Below, piece by piece: positions 44,155 through 55,358 of a stretch of DNA of 64,000 nt. Numbering within the stretch: position 1 is the first letter of the stretch; every line of letters starts with the position of its first letter. Both the position numbers and the translations under genes were made by a program. Under the pieces are notes generated by a model that was not told where the DNA came from, did not search any database, and was given only the letters and a program-made list of their open reading frames with translations. The DNA is from Dendrobium chrysotoxum (Eukaryota > Streptophyta > Magnoliopsida > Asparagales > Orchidaceae): positions 27,149,774-27,213,773 of the forward strand of contig CM034314.1 of NCBI GenBank assembly GCA_019925795.1, in the 5' to 3' direction.

Positions 44155-45964
44155 ATGGCTAACTTTGGTAATAAAAATACTGCTGAAGGTTATTCAATTA
44201 CACATCCACCATTATTTGATAACATACTTTTTGATTTTTGAAAAACTTGCATGTCCACTTTTCTTCAATTTATAGATTATCGCATGTGGATGCTTGTTAA
44301 GGATGGTTATGAAGCACCTTTTAGAATGGTTAATAATATTAAAAGTGAACTGCGTTTCAATAAATGGACTTTTGATGATCGGGACAGCCTAACTGAATGC
44401 TAAAAGTTTGAACTATTTTTTTTGTGCCTTAAAATCTGATGATTATATGCATGTCTCTACTTGTACAACTGGTAAAAAAATTTGGGATAAATTGTGCATC
44501 ACTTATGAAGGTACATATGAGGTTAAGCAATCTAGATTGAATATCCTACTTCACGACTACGAACTCTTTCGCATGAAACCTAGTGAATCGATTTCTGAAA
44601 AATATACTAGGTTTACTCAATTTGTCAGTTCTTTAAATGCTTTGGGAAGAGAACTTACAAACTATGAAAAAGTGAATAAAATTTTGAGATGTTTGCCTTC
44701 TTTCTATGATGCCAAGATAACTGCGATCACTGAATCTAAAGATTTGAATGCTTATTTCATTGACAACTTACTTGGATTACTCATTGCTTATGAACAAGGA
44801 GTGAACCAAAGACATCTTGTTGCAGGTGAGAAAAGAAAAGAGAAAACTGTGGCGTTGAATGCCAACGATACTGATACTGGTACTTCCGGGTCTGATAGTG
44901 ATGATATTGCCTTAATCACTAGGCAATTCAAAAGCTTTCTAAGGAAGAAACACAAGAACTTTCAGAAATGGAACAAAGCAAAGAGCAGTAGAAATTATAA
45001 AAATTCTTTTGATACAGTTTGTTTTAAATGCAGGAAGCCTGGTCATATAAAAGCTGGTTGTCCTACCCTTAAAGCTCACCCACGTAAGGAGAAGGGTGAG
45101 GAGAAACCCAAGCTTAGGAAGGATAAGAAGAGGATCCAAAAGGCTTTCTGGGTGGACTCAGCATCAGACTCCTCTAAAACTGAAGCTGAAGAGGAGGTAA
45201 GCAACTTATGTTTGATGGCAAATGATCAGTTTGGTCAGTCTGACCAAGAAGAGGTATGTGAGCTAACCTATGATCAATTGCTTGATGTTTCTGAGAAAAT
45301 TCATTCATCATATAGGAAACTTAAGAAAACCCATGCCAGCCTGAAATTGGATTTCTTGAATTTACAAAAAGAGCATGATATTTTGACTAAAGATCATTCT
45401 ACACTTGATAGTAATTACATGTCGTTACTTGATGAATTTGATGAGTTGAATAAAAAGCATTCTGATTTGATTACTGAGCATGATTTATTAAAAGCATCAC
45501 ATGTTGAATTAGAAATTGCATTTAGGGAATTAGAAATGCATGCATCTGATTTAGATAGTAGTGAGTACCATTTGAAATTTAAAATTTCAAGTCTAAAGAA
45601 AGAAAATGAATTTCTAAGTGCAAAAATTTGTGCTTTTGAGAAAAATAAAATACCTCCTACTTTTGTATAATTTTATGCACCTCCATCTTTTGTAGAATCT
45701 GTTTCAAAATCATCAAAGCATGTTTCATTTAAACCTAGGAATATGCACTATCACCCACATAGATTAGTTAACCCTTTTCCTGGTGTTAGATGTTTTTCTT
45801 GTGGCATGTTAGGACACATCTCTCACACCTGCACTGTTCACCGTAGTACACATTGGGTGTATAGACCCAAATTACATGTTTCACAGCACAACACACATGC
45901 ATTATATTCTTCTTTTCATAAGAAGGAACCCAAACCTGTTTGGGTTCCTAAATCTGATGTTTAA
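44155..45964 (+). pseudogene. gag: gag of element C, two zinc knuckles and coiled coil
   Basis: ATG at 44155 (MANFGNKNTAEGYSI). A TGG-to-TGA stop follows near 44240 and a frame change before 44408; then 420 open codons to 45670. Order: UBN2-like core (TTGKKIWDKLCITYEGT), CCHC knuckle CFKCRKPGHIKAGC (about 45020-45065), a charged region, and a long coiled coil (about 45290-45660, heptad-like Leu/Lys/Glu). After a stop, the second open piece 45743-45964 has knuckle CFSCGMLGHISHTC. Two knuckles around a coiled coil make this gag longer than in most copia elements. With few repairs it would be readable, but it is broken as it stands. Confidence 0.88.
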
Positions 45965-45969
45965 TGATT

Positions 45970-48900
45970 TTATAGGTGTGCTCTGACAAAAGGCCTTGTG
46001 AGAGCATGTGGTAGCTGGACAGCGGATGTTTAAGACATATGACAGGATATCCAAATCAGTTCATTTCACTGGAGACCAAAGCTGGAGGTAAGGTTACACT
46101 TGGAGACAACACCACTAGGAGGGTGGTAGGAGCAGGTATAATTGGTAATTCACAAAATTTCATTATTGATAATATTTTTCTTGTAGATGGACTGAAATAC
46201 AACTTGCTCAGCATTAGCCAGCTTTGTGATAAAGGCTTCAGCATAAAGTTCCTGCTTACTTGCTGCATTATAAGCTTAAATGATAAATTTATTTTGCAGG
46301 GAAAAAGGGTGAACAATATTTACATGCTAGATTTAAACTGCTTTAAAGCTGATGTTGCTATTTACTTAAAAACTGGTGCTGATGAGTCTTGGCTATGACA
46401 TAGGAGGTTATGTCGTGCCAGTATGAAAACCCTTAGAAGAGTCACCCAAAAAGAATTAGTTAAAGGTATCCCCAAGCTTAAGTTCACTAAGGACCACCTG
46501 TGTCATGCCTGTCAACTAGGGAAGCAAGTCCAATCCTCCTTCCACTCTATTAAGGACATCACCACCTCTAGACCTTTAGAAGTCCTTCACATGGATTTAT
46601 TTAGACCCATTAGCACTGCCAGCTTAGGGGGAAAAGTCTATAGATTTGTGATTGTTGATGACTACTCGAGGTTCACTTGGATTAGATTTCTGTCACATAA
46701 GTCTGAGTCATTTGATGAATTTGAGTCTTTCTCCACTTGGATTCAGAAGAAGTTAGGTTATGAGATCTTGACCATCCATAGTGATCATGGTGGGGAGTTT
46801 GAAAATGTGAGATTTGAGACTTTCTGTGAGGAGCAAGGGATTAGCTACAACTTTTCAGCTCCTAGGACCCCTCAGCAGAACAGGGTAGTTGAAAGGAAGA
46901 ACAGGACCTTAGTAGAAGCTGCTAGAGCCATACTTACTGAGTATTCACTTCGTAAATACTTTTATCCTAAAGCGGAGAACACTGCCTGTTATGTGCTAAA
47001 TAGGGTGAATGTTAGATCCAATCTGAATAAGACACCTTATGAGATCATTAAGGGTAGAACTCTAAACCTTTCCCACCTCCATGTCTTTGGCTGTAAGGTT
47101 TTTATTCACAATAATGCGAAATCATCCTTAGGAAAATTTGACCCCAAATTTGATGAAGGAGTGTTCTTAGGATATTCAAGTGTGGGGAAATCTTTTAGGT
47201 TGTTTAATAAGAGGACTTTGGTGGTGGAGGAGACAACTCATGTAGTGTTTGATGAATCTGATCCTAAGGAGTCTAGATCTGAAGTAGAAGATGAAGAGAT
47301 TGTAGAAGTCACCCAAGGAGTAGAATCTATAAATCTGGAGGAAAGGATAGAAGTTGATGCTTCACTGCCTAGAGATTGGATATATTCTTTGAGTCATCCT
47401 AAAGAACTGATCTTAGGAGACCCTTCTGAAGGTGTTAGAACTAGGCATGGACTTAAGAAGGAAGTAAACCATTTTGCCTTTATCTCAATGACTAAACCCA
47501 CAAACATTAATCAAGCCCTTTCTAATGAATTTTGGATCTTAGCTATGCAAGAGGAATTGAATTAGTTTGTAAGGAACGATGTTTGGGAGTTAGTAGAAAG
47601 ACCTAGGAATCAAAGTACAGTGGGAACCAAGTGGGTCTTTAAGAATAAGATGAATGATTATAGTGTGGTGGTTAGGAATAAGGCAAGATAAGTAGCTAAG
47701 GGGTACAATCAAATTCAAGGGATTAATTTTGAGGAGACCTTTGCCCTTATAGCTAGATTGGAAGCTATTAGGGTGTTATTAGCCTTTGCATGTTATAAGG
47801 GATTTAAGTTGTTCCAAATGGATGTCAAGAGTGCCTTTTTGAATGGGATAATAAAAGAGGATATCTTTTTAGAGCAGCCCCTAGGTTTTGAGAGTTCCCA
47901 ATTTTCAAATCATGTTTATAACTTAAAAAAGGCCTTATATGGATTAAAACAGGCACCCAGAGCTTGATATGAGAGGCTTAGCACATTCCTATTAGAAAGA
48001 GAGTTCATTAAGGGAAGTGTAGACACCACCCTTTTTCTGAAGAAAATAGGAGATGATTTACTCATTGTCCAGATCTATGTTGATGACATACTTTTTCGAT
48101 CTTTTGATAAAAATTTATGTGATAATTTTTCTAAAATAATGAGTAAAGAGTTTGAGATGAGTATGATGGGAGAATTATCTTACTGTTTAGGGTTTAGCAT
48201 AAGGCAAATGGATGATGGAACCTTTCTTAATCAATCAAAATACACTAAGGACATTTTGATGAAATTTGAAATGGATAAAACCAAGCTAATCAACACTCCC
48301 ATGAGTTCATCTGTTCAGTTAGAAAAGGATTCAAATGGAAAATCTATTGATCAAAAGAAGTATAGAGGGATTATAGGATCACTTCTTTACCTGACTACTA
48401 TCCGACCTGATATTATATTTAGTGTTTGTCTTTGTGCTAGATTTTAAGCTGATCCTAAGGAATCCCACCTGACTGCAGTTAAGAGAATCCTTAGATATCT
48501 CTTAGGAACCCCACACCTAGGGATATGGTATCCTAGGCATATCACTTCTTTTGAGATCATTGGATATTCGGATTTTGATTTTGTAGGATGTGGGGTGGAT
48601 AAAATGAGCACCTCTGGAACTTATCAGTTTATAGGATAGTCTTTAGTCTCCTAGTCTAGTAGAAAATAGAACTCAGTTGCACTTTCCACTGCTGAAGATG
48701 AGTATATTGCCTTAGGAAGTTGTGTGGCCCAAGTCCTTTAGTTGAAGAAACAAGTTTTAGATTTAGATTACCTGTTGGCACAATTTCAGTTCTATGTGAT
48801 AACACCAGTGCTATCTGCATTTCTAAGAATCCAATCCAACATTCTAGAACCAAACACATTGACATAAGGCATCACTTCATTAGGGACCATATTACAAAAG

Positions 48901-48990
48901 GGGACATTAAGCTACATCATGTAGCAACTGAAAATCAATTGACTGGCCTTTGACTCATTCAGCATCTTGAGGATCAGATTAGGTGTGATT
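45970..48990 (+). pseudogene. pol: pol of element C (protease, integrase, RT, RNase H)
   Basis: Protease D-S-G intact at 46018-46026, just after a stop. GAG-pre-integrase follows (LLSISQLCDKGFSIKF). Integrase 46399-47200 has DHLCHACQLGKQ, VIVDDYSRFTWI, IHSDHGGEFEN and PQQNRVVERKNRT, so D-D-E is kept, though one zinc His is Arg. RT 47560-48450 has WVFKNKMN, FQMDVKSAFLNG and LKKALYGLKQAPRA, with YVDDI intact at 48076-48090. RNase H ends near 48985. Open pieces lie at 46423-47565, 47758-47967 and 48139-48447. Most stops fit deamination of CAA, CAG or TGG. Confidence 0.92.
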
Positions 48991-50376
48991 GACTTAAATG
49001 CATGAATTTAATGACTGGTGATTTCTACATTTTTTATTTTTCATTTTATTTTAGTTATTTATTTATTTGAGTTGATTATATGTTTCCTGTTGGTTTGTAT
49101 TTTTACTGATTTTAGTTTCTTTGATTTGCTTATTGAATTTGATTTTCTTCTCTTTTGAGTCTTTCCTTTGATTTTGGATTTCTTGTTCACTCAATTAAGA
49201 ATCAAATCATTACTCACTACTACTGATAAACTAATTTTCTAACTGAGAGTTTTTCCTTATTTTTGGTTGAAAGCTTATAAGCAGTGATTGACTTATCTAA
49301 ACCAGTTAAAGGAAAGAAACATTGATGATTGTTTTCTCTTCCTCTAACTCTTTTAATGGTATATTTTTCATTTTGAACAGAGATCTTCTTTTAAAATTAA
49401 AATCTTAGTTTTTTGAAATAGAGATCTATTCTATCTTCCTATAGTAATATATCTCATATGAATATTGTTTTCAAAGCATTGAATCATCATTATGTTCTTC
49501 CTGATCAAGTGATTGCATCTATTATATGAGAATGATTTTATTTTATGGTTTATTATTCCTGATTGTAGAGATTGGGCTCTTCTTCTCTTATATCTGGAAG
49601 GTAATCACATAACTGAGACACTTTGGAGATTATGAAAAGAAACAAGCTTGCAAAAGAAATGAAAAGAGGCACAAACGTAGCCCAAAACTGAAAAGATGCA
49701 CAATGTCACCAAAATCGAAAGGGTACACAAAGTGTATCAAAAATCAAAAGATGTGTAAAGTGCGCCAACCAAAGTGAAAAACAAAAGAGGCACAAAATGA
49801 GCCCACAAGGAAATAAGCTTCTTCTCTTTTAGATCTTTAAACATCTTAGAAAAATCTGTGCTTCACTTAATATTTTCAAGCGCTTGAGATTGAAACTCAT
49901 GATTTCTGATTCCTTCCTTTGCAATGTTATTTTATCAGATATTTTTCTGGAACGAGGTTTAAAAGGATCTCTTTTCAAATCTAATTTCTTCTCTTCTAAA
50001 TTAGACTTTTGTTTGAAAGAAATTTGAACCTGTAAGGTGTACGAGGTAGGAGTTACGAAAGTCAATTTTCTAACTTTTCTTGATTTTAGCGTCGTCAATT
50101 TTCTTCTTATTGGCTTTTGAATTGAAAATCAAGGATAAATTCTGATTTACTGGAGCCGATAAATTCAAAATAAAAAATTCTAATTTCTGTTTTTTTCCCT
50201 TTTTGAGATATCAAAAGGGGGAGTAGTAGTTGTTGTTATGTCTTGTTGTTGTTGTATTCTAGTTGTTATATTTCTGGATTGTTATAATTCCTTAGCTTAT
50301 CAATGTTCAGATATTTTTTAAAATATTAATGTTTATTTACTAAACTTGCATTTCCTAATAAATATTTGCCATCATC
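48990..50376 (+). other. 3' noncoding region of element C
   Basis: No ORF comparable to the extra ORF of element B. It holds the motif cluster at 49655-49805. A second short ATATCAAAAGGGGGAG purine tract at 50208-50223 may serve as a central or secondary polypurine tract. Confidence 0.6.
49655..49805 (+). repeat. GGCACAAAATGAGCCC motif cluster (element C)
   Basis: Units AAAAGAGGCACAAACGTAGC, AAAAGATGCACAATGTCACC, GGGTACACAAAGTGTATC, AAAGATGTGTAAAGTGCGCC and AAAAGAGGCACAAAATGAGC follow each other at about 25-35 bp intervals. Confidence 0.8.
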
Positions 50377-50391
50377 AAAAAAGGGGGAGAT
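50377..50391 (+). other. Polypurine tract of element C
   Basis: AAAAAAGGGGGAGAT immediately before the 3' LTR. Confidence 0.92.
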
Positions 50392-51563
50392 TGTTACAAA
50401 TCTGAATTCAAGGAGTATAGTTTTGATGATAACAAACATGTCTATGTTCTATTTTACTTAGCTAACTATTTTAGGTACAAAAGATCAAATGCAATTCAAG
50501 CCAATTAAAGATCGAGTCCAAGTGTGTTTAAATGTAATTTTTCCCTTTCTTGAGTCAAATGTAATATAATTGATCCCCTAGCTAAGTAACCTTACACACA
50601 CACACTCAGGGGGAGAGTTTTAGTAAATTAAAGTTTCTATTTTCAATTTTTGTTCATATCATTCTGGATGATATTCATATCATCTTGGATGATCCAATGA
50701 AAATAGAAACCCTAATTAGGGCGACCAAGTTAAGTTGATTTGATTAAACAGATCGTCCTGGATGATATACACATCGTACGGGACGATATGCTCAGTTTGG
50801 AAAATCCCATCCATCAGACTGAGATAGGTAAGTTTTATTTTTAGAGATTTGGTCTGATCATTCTTGACGATATGTGTATCATCCTAGATGATTCTTTACA
50901 ATCATGCCTAAATTAGTCTGGAGATTAAGAAAAATAATTAATATTTGATTGATACGATCATATCGTCCTAGATGATCGCAATATCGTACGGGATAATACA
51001 TGCAAAAGTCTGACCTTCCAGAGCATTTCACCTAAATGAACAGAACTATCCTCTAGACGATATGCCCAAGTTTTAACTAATCATACGGGACGATTGGAAT
51101 ATCATCCCAGACGATCAAGTTATTTTAAATCGTACATCACATTTTGTGTTGGCCGAACAGAATGATGTTCAGGATGATTTTTGGGTGTTTTGAACTAATT
51201 ATACAGGATGATAGAGATATCATCCTGGATGATTAAGTCATTTTGAGATCCTCCAGCACTAATTGCCCTGAACGAACAGAACTAGCCTCTGGACAAAATT
51301 TTTGATTTATACTAATCATCACGGACGATCACAATATTATACTGGATGATCTGAACAAACTTTCTCTTCTAATCATCTAGAGAAACTAGATCGTCCAAGG
51401 TGATATATGAGATTTTATACTAATCATACAGGATGATCCTTCGATCGTCCTAGACGATATTTCACGGCCGGTTGAGATTTAAGATAATTTTTGAGCCCTC
51501 CTATTTAAGATCTTTCTCTTCCAACAAGAAAGATCTTTTGTCACTTTTCTTACCAGAGAAAAC

Positions 51564-51606
<43 letters not shown>

Positions 51607-52243
51607 GAGAGAGCTTGGGAGAGAGAGAGGATCTTGATAGGGGGAGTTTGTGAGGTGTTCACAAAGGTTGCTCAAAGCAAGGATCTGAGTCATTTTCTCT
51701 GGTCATTGCCTCTTGTCTCATTCATGGTTCTGTGGTAGGATCGTCTGCAAGAAGATCTGGGTTCTCTGTCTACTTCAGGAGGAAGCGAAAGAAGTCTAGG
51801 TTCTCTACCTTCTTCAGGAAGAAGCAAAAGAAGTTCAGGTTCTCTGCCTCATTAGGTTGGTGGAAAGGAGATTTTGTACAGGCTTCTCTACCTTGCTGTG
51901 GGAGCAGAAGGAGAAACACTTAGTGTTAGTGCAATACTCGGAGTGGAAACTCCGGGGAGTGGACGTAGGTCAAGTTGACCGAACCACTATAAAATCTAAT
52001 GTGTTCTTTCTGATTATTTTTCACACTTATTTTTCTGTTGATGATTGTGTGATTGTGATTATTATTCTGTTATTGTTGAATATCTGCATATCATCGTGTT
52101 ACTGTAATTGGTTTTAAAAATATTCAAAAAGATTTTTCAAAATTGTTGTTTGCTCATGAATTTTTAAAATTACCAATTCACCCCCCCTCTTGGTTAGCCT
52201 CGGGACTAGTTCATGAGGGCTTAACATCCCTATTGAACTTTCA
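50392..52243 (+). repeat. 3' LTR of element C
   Basis: 1852 bp. Differs from the 5' LTR by scattered substitutions and a longer GA microsatellite (about 51566-51626). Dyad pairs are retained (about 50658-51460) with more decay. TATA CTATTTAAG at 51501-51509. Ends GAACTTTCA. Confidence 0.94.
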
Positions 52244-52497
52244 AGTGGTATCAGAGAGGGATTCAAAAATAAAGTTTGAAAACTTTTGAATTTGATCCAT
52301 GGCTAACTTTGGTAATAGAAATACTGCTGAAGGTTATTCAATTACATGTCCACCATTGTTTGATAACATACCTTTTGATTTTTGGAAAACTCGCATGTCC
52401 ACTTTTCTTCAATCTATAGATTATCGCATGTGGATGCTTGTTAAGGATGGTTATGAAGCACCTTTTAGAATGGTTAATAATATTAAAGCTGATCTGC
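52244..52497 (+). mobile_element. Second, truncated internal region attached to the 3' LTR of C
   Basis: After the 3' LTR comes a PBS (GTGGTATCAGAG, 52245-52256) and a second gag start (ATGGCTAACTTTGGTAATAG, 52298). It is open for about 65 codons, keeps TGG where the first gag has TGA, and breaks off at about 52497 inside the N-terminal domain. The structure is LTR-internal-LTR-internal, as left by unequal exchange or a tandem insertion. Confidence 0.92.
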
Positions 52498-53720
52498 CAA
52501 AATGGCTGATGTGATCCTAATAGATATCATTACCACTTGGCAAATTTCATTTGTTTTTTCTTCAGCGTTTGGATGGTTTGGCAGATTTGAAATGAAAGTA
52601 GGGAGTTAAGATCATTTTCCTCCTATTATTTTTAGGTTGGATGCTCTTTCTCTTGTTCTTATGTTGGAATGCTCAATTGGTAAGAATCCAGTTGAAGTAT
52701 GGAAATTTGTGGAAAATTTTTTTGGGAAGTTCAGTGGAGGTGTTGTTGATGTTGGTTCTATTTATGAGTTTGGTTATGGTTCCTTTGCTAGGTAAATTTA
52801 CAACGATGTTATAGGGAAGGATGATCTATGTGTTGATGCTTCTACTTTTAGAGGTGTTGGTAGGGTAAATAAGTTTGCTTGTCGTGGGGTTATTTTTTAT
52901 AATCCTGGTGAAATTTTTTATGTCTCCTTTAAGAGAGGTCAGGTTATGGTTCTAGTGGATTTGGTTTCGAATGTCGGCATTATTATAGTCATTTGGCTGC
53001 CTTTGATTGGAGTTTACAAGGAAGTCAGTTTAGGATTTCCTTGATGTTTTGATGAGGGCTTGAAGTGGGATCTCGTTCCATCAAAGCTTATGGTTTCTTA
53101 TTATTTGTTCTTTGATATTCAAGGCCTGTTTGTAGAAGGCTTGAAGAGTGGGGATACATCATGTACAGGAACTATAGAAGCTGAGAAGTTCTTGTGTTTT
53201 AATATGGGTGCAGCATTTGTTTTTTAGGTCATAGTTATCTTTTTGGAGAGTTGTTGTCTTTTCTTGAGAATGTATTTATCAGCTAAGGGGAAGGCCGCTT
53301 TACCGTGCATTGATCTCAAGCTTTTTTGGGCTATTATGACAATAGGTTTTGAGGATATTAGCATAGTTTTTTATTTGAATTGTGGAATTAGATTAATTAA
53401 AATTTTGGGAAACTTCCTAGTTTTCACATTTTACCAAACTGGGAACTCAAGGATATTAACCAACCTATTGGGTTGTTTAAAATTTGGTGTCTCCAACACC
53501 TCAATTGGTTCAAAGTGAGGAGTAGTGGATCTTATTTCCATTATGATATTTTCTATTTTGCAAATAAATTTTTCTTATGCTTTGTTTGTTTTTCTATAGT
53601 GCTTCCTTTCTCAATGTTATGAAATGGATGCCTTTTAGCTTTTTTTCCTTTCTAGTTTGGAATAGTTCTTATTTTCCCTACTCTTAATGCAATTTGCATT
53701 TCTTCAAAGAAAAAGCTCTT
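52498..53720 (+). other. Unidentified insertion with a long coding-like frame
   Basis: From about 52635 to 53045 one frame reads some 137 codons with a single stop. Phrases are RLDALSLVLMLECSIGKNPV, VGSIYEFGYGSFAR and RGVIFYNPGEIFYVSFKRGQ. I do not recognise it. The last part (from about 53620, including CCCTACTCTTAATGCAATTT and CTTCAAAGAAAAAG) resembles the 3' tail of plant LINEs or retrocopies. It lies between the truncated copia end and the gypsy gag. Confidence 0.4.
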
Positions 53721-55260
53721 CTACCATAATTTTCTCCTATGTTTGATAATTTTTTTGTATAATGGTCTCCCAAATCTTTCCCACTCCTATTTTTATAGTA
53801 TTACAATTCTCTTCCAAATTCTTATCTTCAACATTAGAATGCTCAATATAGGATTTACTATTAATCATGCTAGCAAGTTGTCCTATTTGATTTTCTATGT
53901 TTTAAAGGGCTATAGCTTGACTCTATAATTAGTTTCCAATATGAATTACTATGTCCTCCAATGGTGTCTTCCTATCCCTGAACTGATTATTTTAATTAAA
54001 ACATGAGGGCTAAGAAGGTATAGGATTCACTAAAGGTGGTTGAGGATTATTTTAATTTCTTGTCGAGTTTGTTTGGTTTACATTCCACTGATTTCCACCT
54101 TTCTTATTATTTCAAATAAAATTAGGGTGGTTCCTCTAACTTGGATTATAGGTATTATAATAGGGATTATTTTATCTTTTAATTAAATTCACATTCTCAA
54201 ACCCTTGAGCACTAAACGTATTAGCAGAATTTAAGTCATACTCCTCCAAATGCATATGTGATCCTAAACCTGGACTAACGACAAAATTGTTTAACTTCTT
54301 ATACATGGCTGCTACCTGAGCTATCAAAATTGACAAAGCATCCAACTCATAAACACTTATTACTCACCCAATTAGAAGGCCACAGAAAAAGGGTTTGCTA
54401 TCATCTCCTCTACCAAGGCATAAACCTCTTTCAAAGGCTTTGACATCAAAGAACCTCTATTTGTAGCCTCAATTATTGACTTAAGGGATTTTACACGCTT
54501 GTTATAAAATTCTACATCACTATCCAATCAAATGAATCATAATGAGGACACTTTTTAAGCAACTAAAATCTTTTCCAACTCTCATAAATTGACTCTTTTT
54601 CAAACTAGAAAAAAGAAGTAATACCATTCATAAGCTTAGTAGTTGTAGAAGGTGAAAAATACTTTACTAGGAATTTATGTGCCAACTCATCCAAGTGGTT
54701 ATGGAGCCTATTCAATCACAACTTAGCTTTATCCAAAAAAAAAAAAAAACAAACAAATGAAGTTTAATAGCATCATCTCTGACTTCAATACACTTGAATG
54801 TTACACAAATTTTGATGAAACTAGCTAAGTGTAAGTTAGGATCCTCATTAAGAGTTCCTCCAAGTTGATATTCCTAAACTATTAGAATTATGGATAGTTT
54901 TATCTTAAATTTATTAGCTTGGATAGTAGGTCAATTGGTATTTTGATAAATTCTATCTATTATAGAACTTATATACTCTCAAAGAGGTCTAGGGCGGTCC
55001 TAATCTAGATTTGGTTTAGTGAGTCCTAATGATAAAGTATTTTTGGATTTTCTTATTTATATAAGGGTCCTTTCAATCTCTAAATCAAATAACAATGGCT
55101 CCTTACTAAATATACTATACATACACTAATAACAAACAAAAAAGGAAATGTAATTAATAAAATAAAAAATATATATAAGATATAAATAATTATATATTCA
55201 CATCTTTTCAAAAAAAATAATGATAACTAAATAAAATTAAAGTAGGATTAAATATGCATA
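53720..55260 (-). pseudogene. gag: Ty3/gypsy gag, Athila/Tat-like
   Basis: Minus strand. Recognisable phrases in order: HLASFIKICVTFKCIEVRDD; AHKFLVKYFSPSTTTKLMNG; FEKESIYESWKRF then LLKKCPHYD (about 54600-54530); KSLKSIIEATNRGSLMSKP with VYALVEEMIANPF; and a N-P-Y-x-N-x-Y-N-P-x-W-R-N-H-P-N-F segment (about 54180-54110). These are classic for plant gypsy gags of the Athila/Tat group. Stops and at least one frameshift are present. It is the 5' part of the element whose pol lies at 41058-42287 and 28950-29645. Confidence 0.85.
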
Positions 55261-55302
55261 TTTTTTGAACAATATAGAAATAATTCCAAGAACATGTGTT
55301 AC

Positions 55303-55322
55303 TTCCCCAACAACTGTTCCAA
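55303..55322 (-). other. Probable PBS of the gypsy element
   Basis: Minus strand TTGGAACAGTTGTTGGGGAA resembles TTGGCGCCGTTGCCGGGGAA, the tRNA-Asp-type PBS of Athila/Tat elements, with mostly C-to-T type changes. It lies directly upstream of the gag and about 35 bp from the D insertion. The gypsy 5' LTR should therefore begin here. Confidence 0.5.
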
Positions 55323-55358
55323 AAACTTAATAGGCAATATTTGTGGGGATGATGCCGA

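Larger units (their letters stand above)
42288..52243 (+). mobile_element. Copia element C, complete, pol nearly readable
   Basis: 5' LTR 42288-44099, PBS, gag, pol, 3' noncoding region, polypurine tract and 3' LTR 50392-52243: about 10 kb. All catalytic motifs of pol are still visible, with stops mostly at CAA/CAG/TGG codons. It inserted in the gypsy RT at 42287 (flank ATTTA). The other flank cannot be tested, because after the 3' LTR the sequence restarts as a second PBS and gag start (52244-52497) rather than returning to gypsy. Confidence 0.95.

Noticed and set aside
48656..48953. Frames on both strands at the RNase H of element C
   Set aside because: Parts or shadows of the broken RNase H; included in the pol entry.
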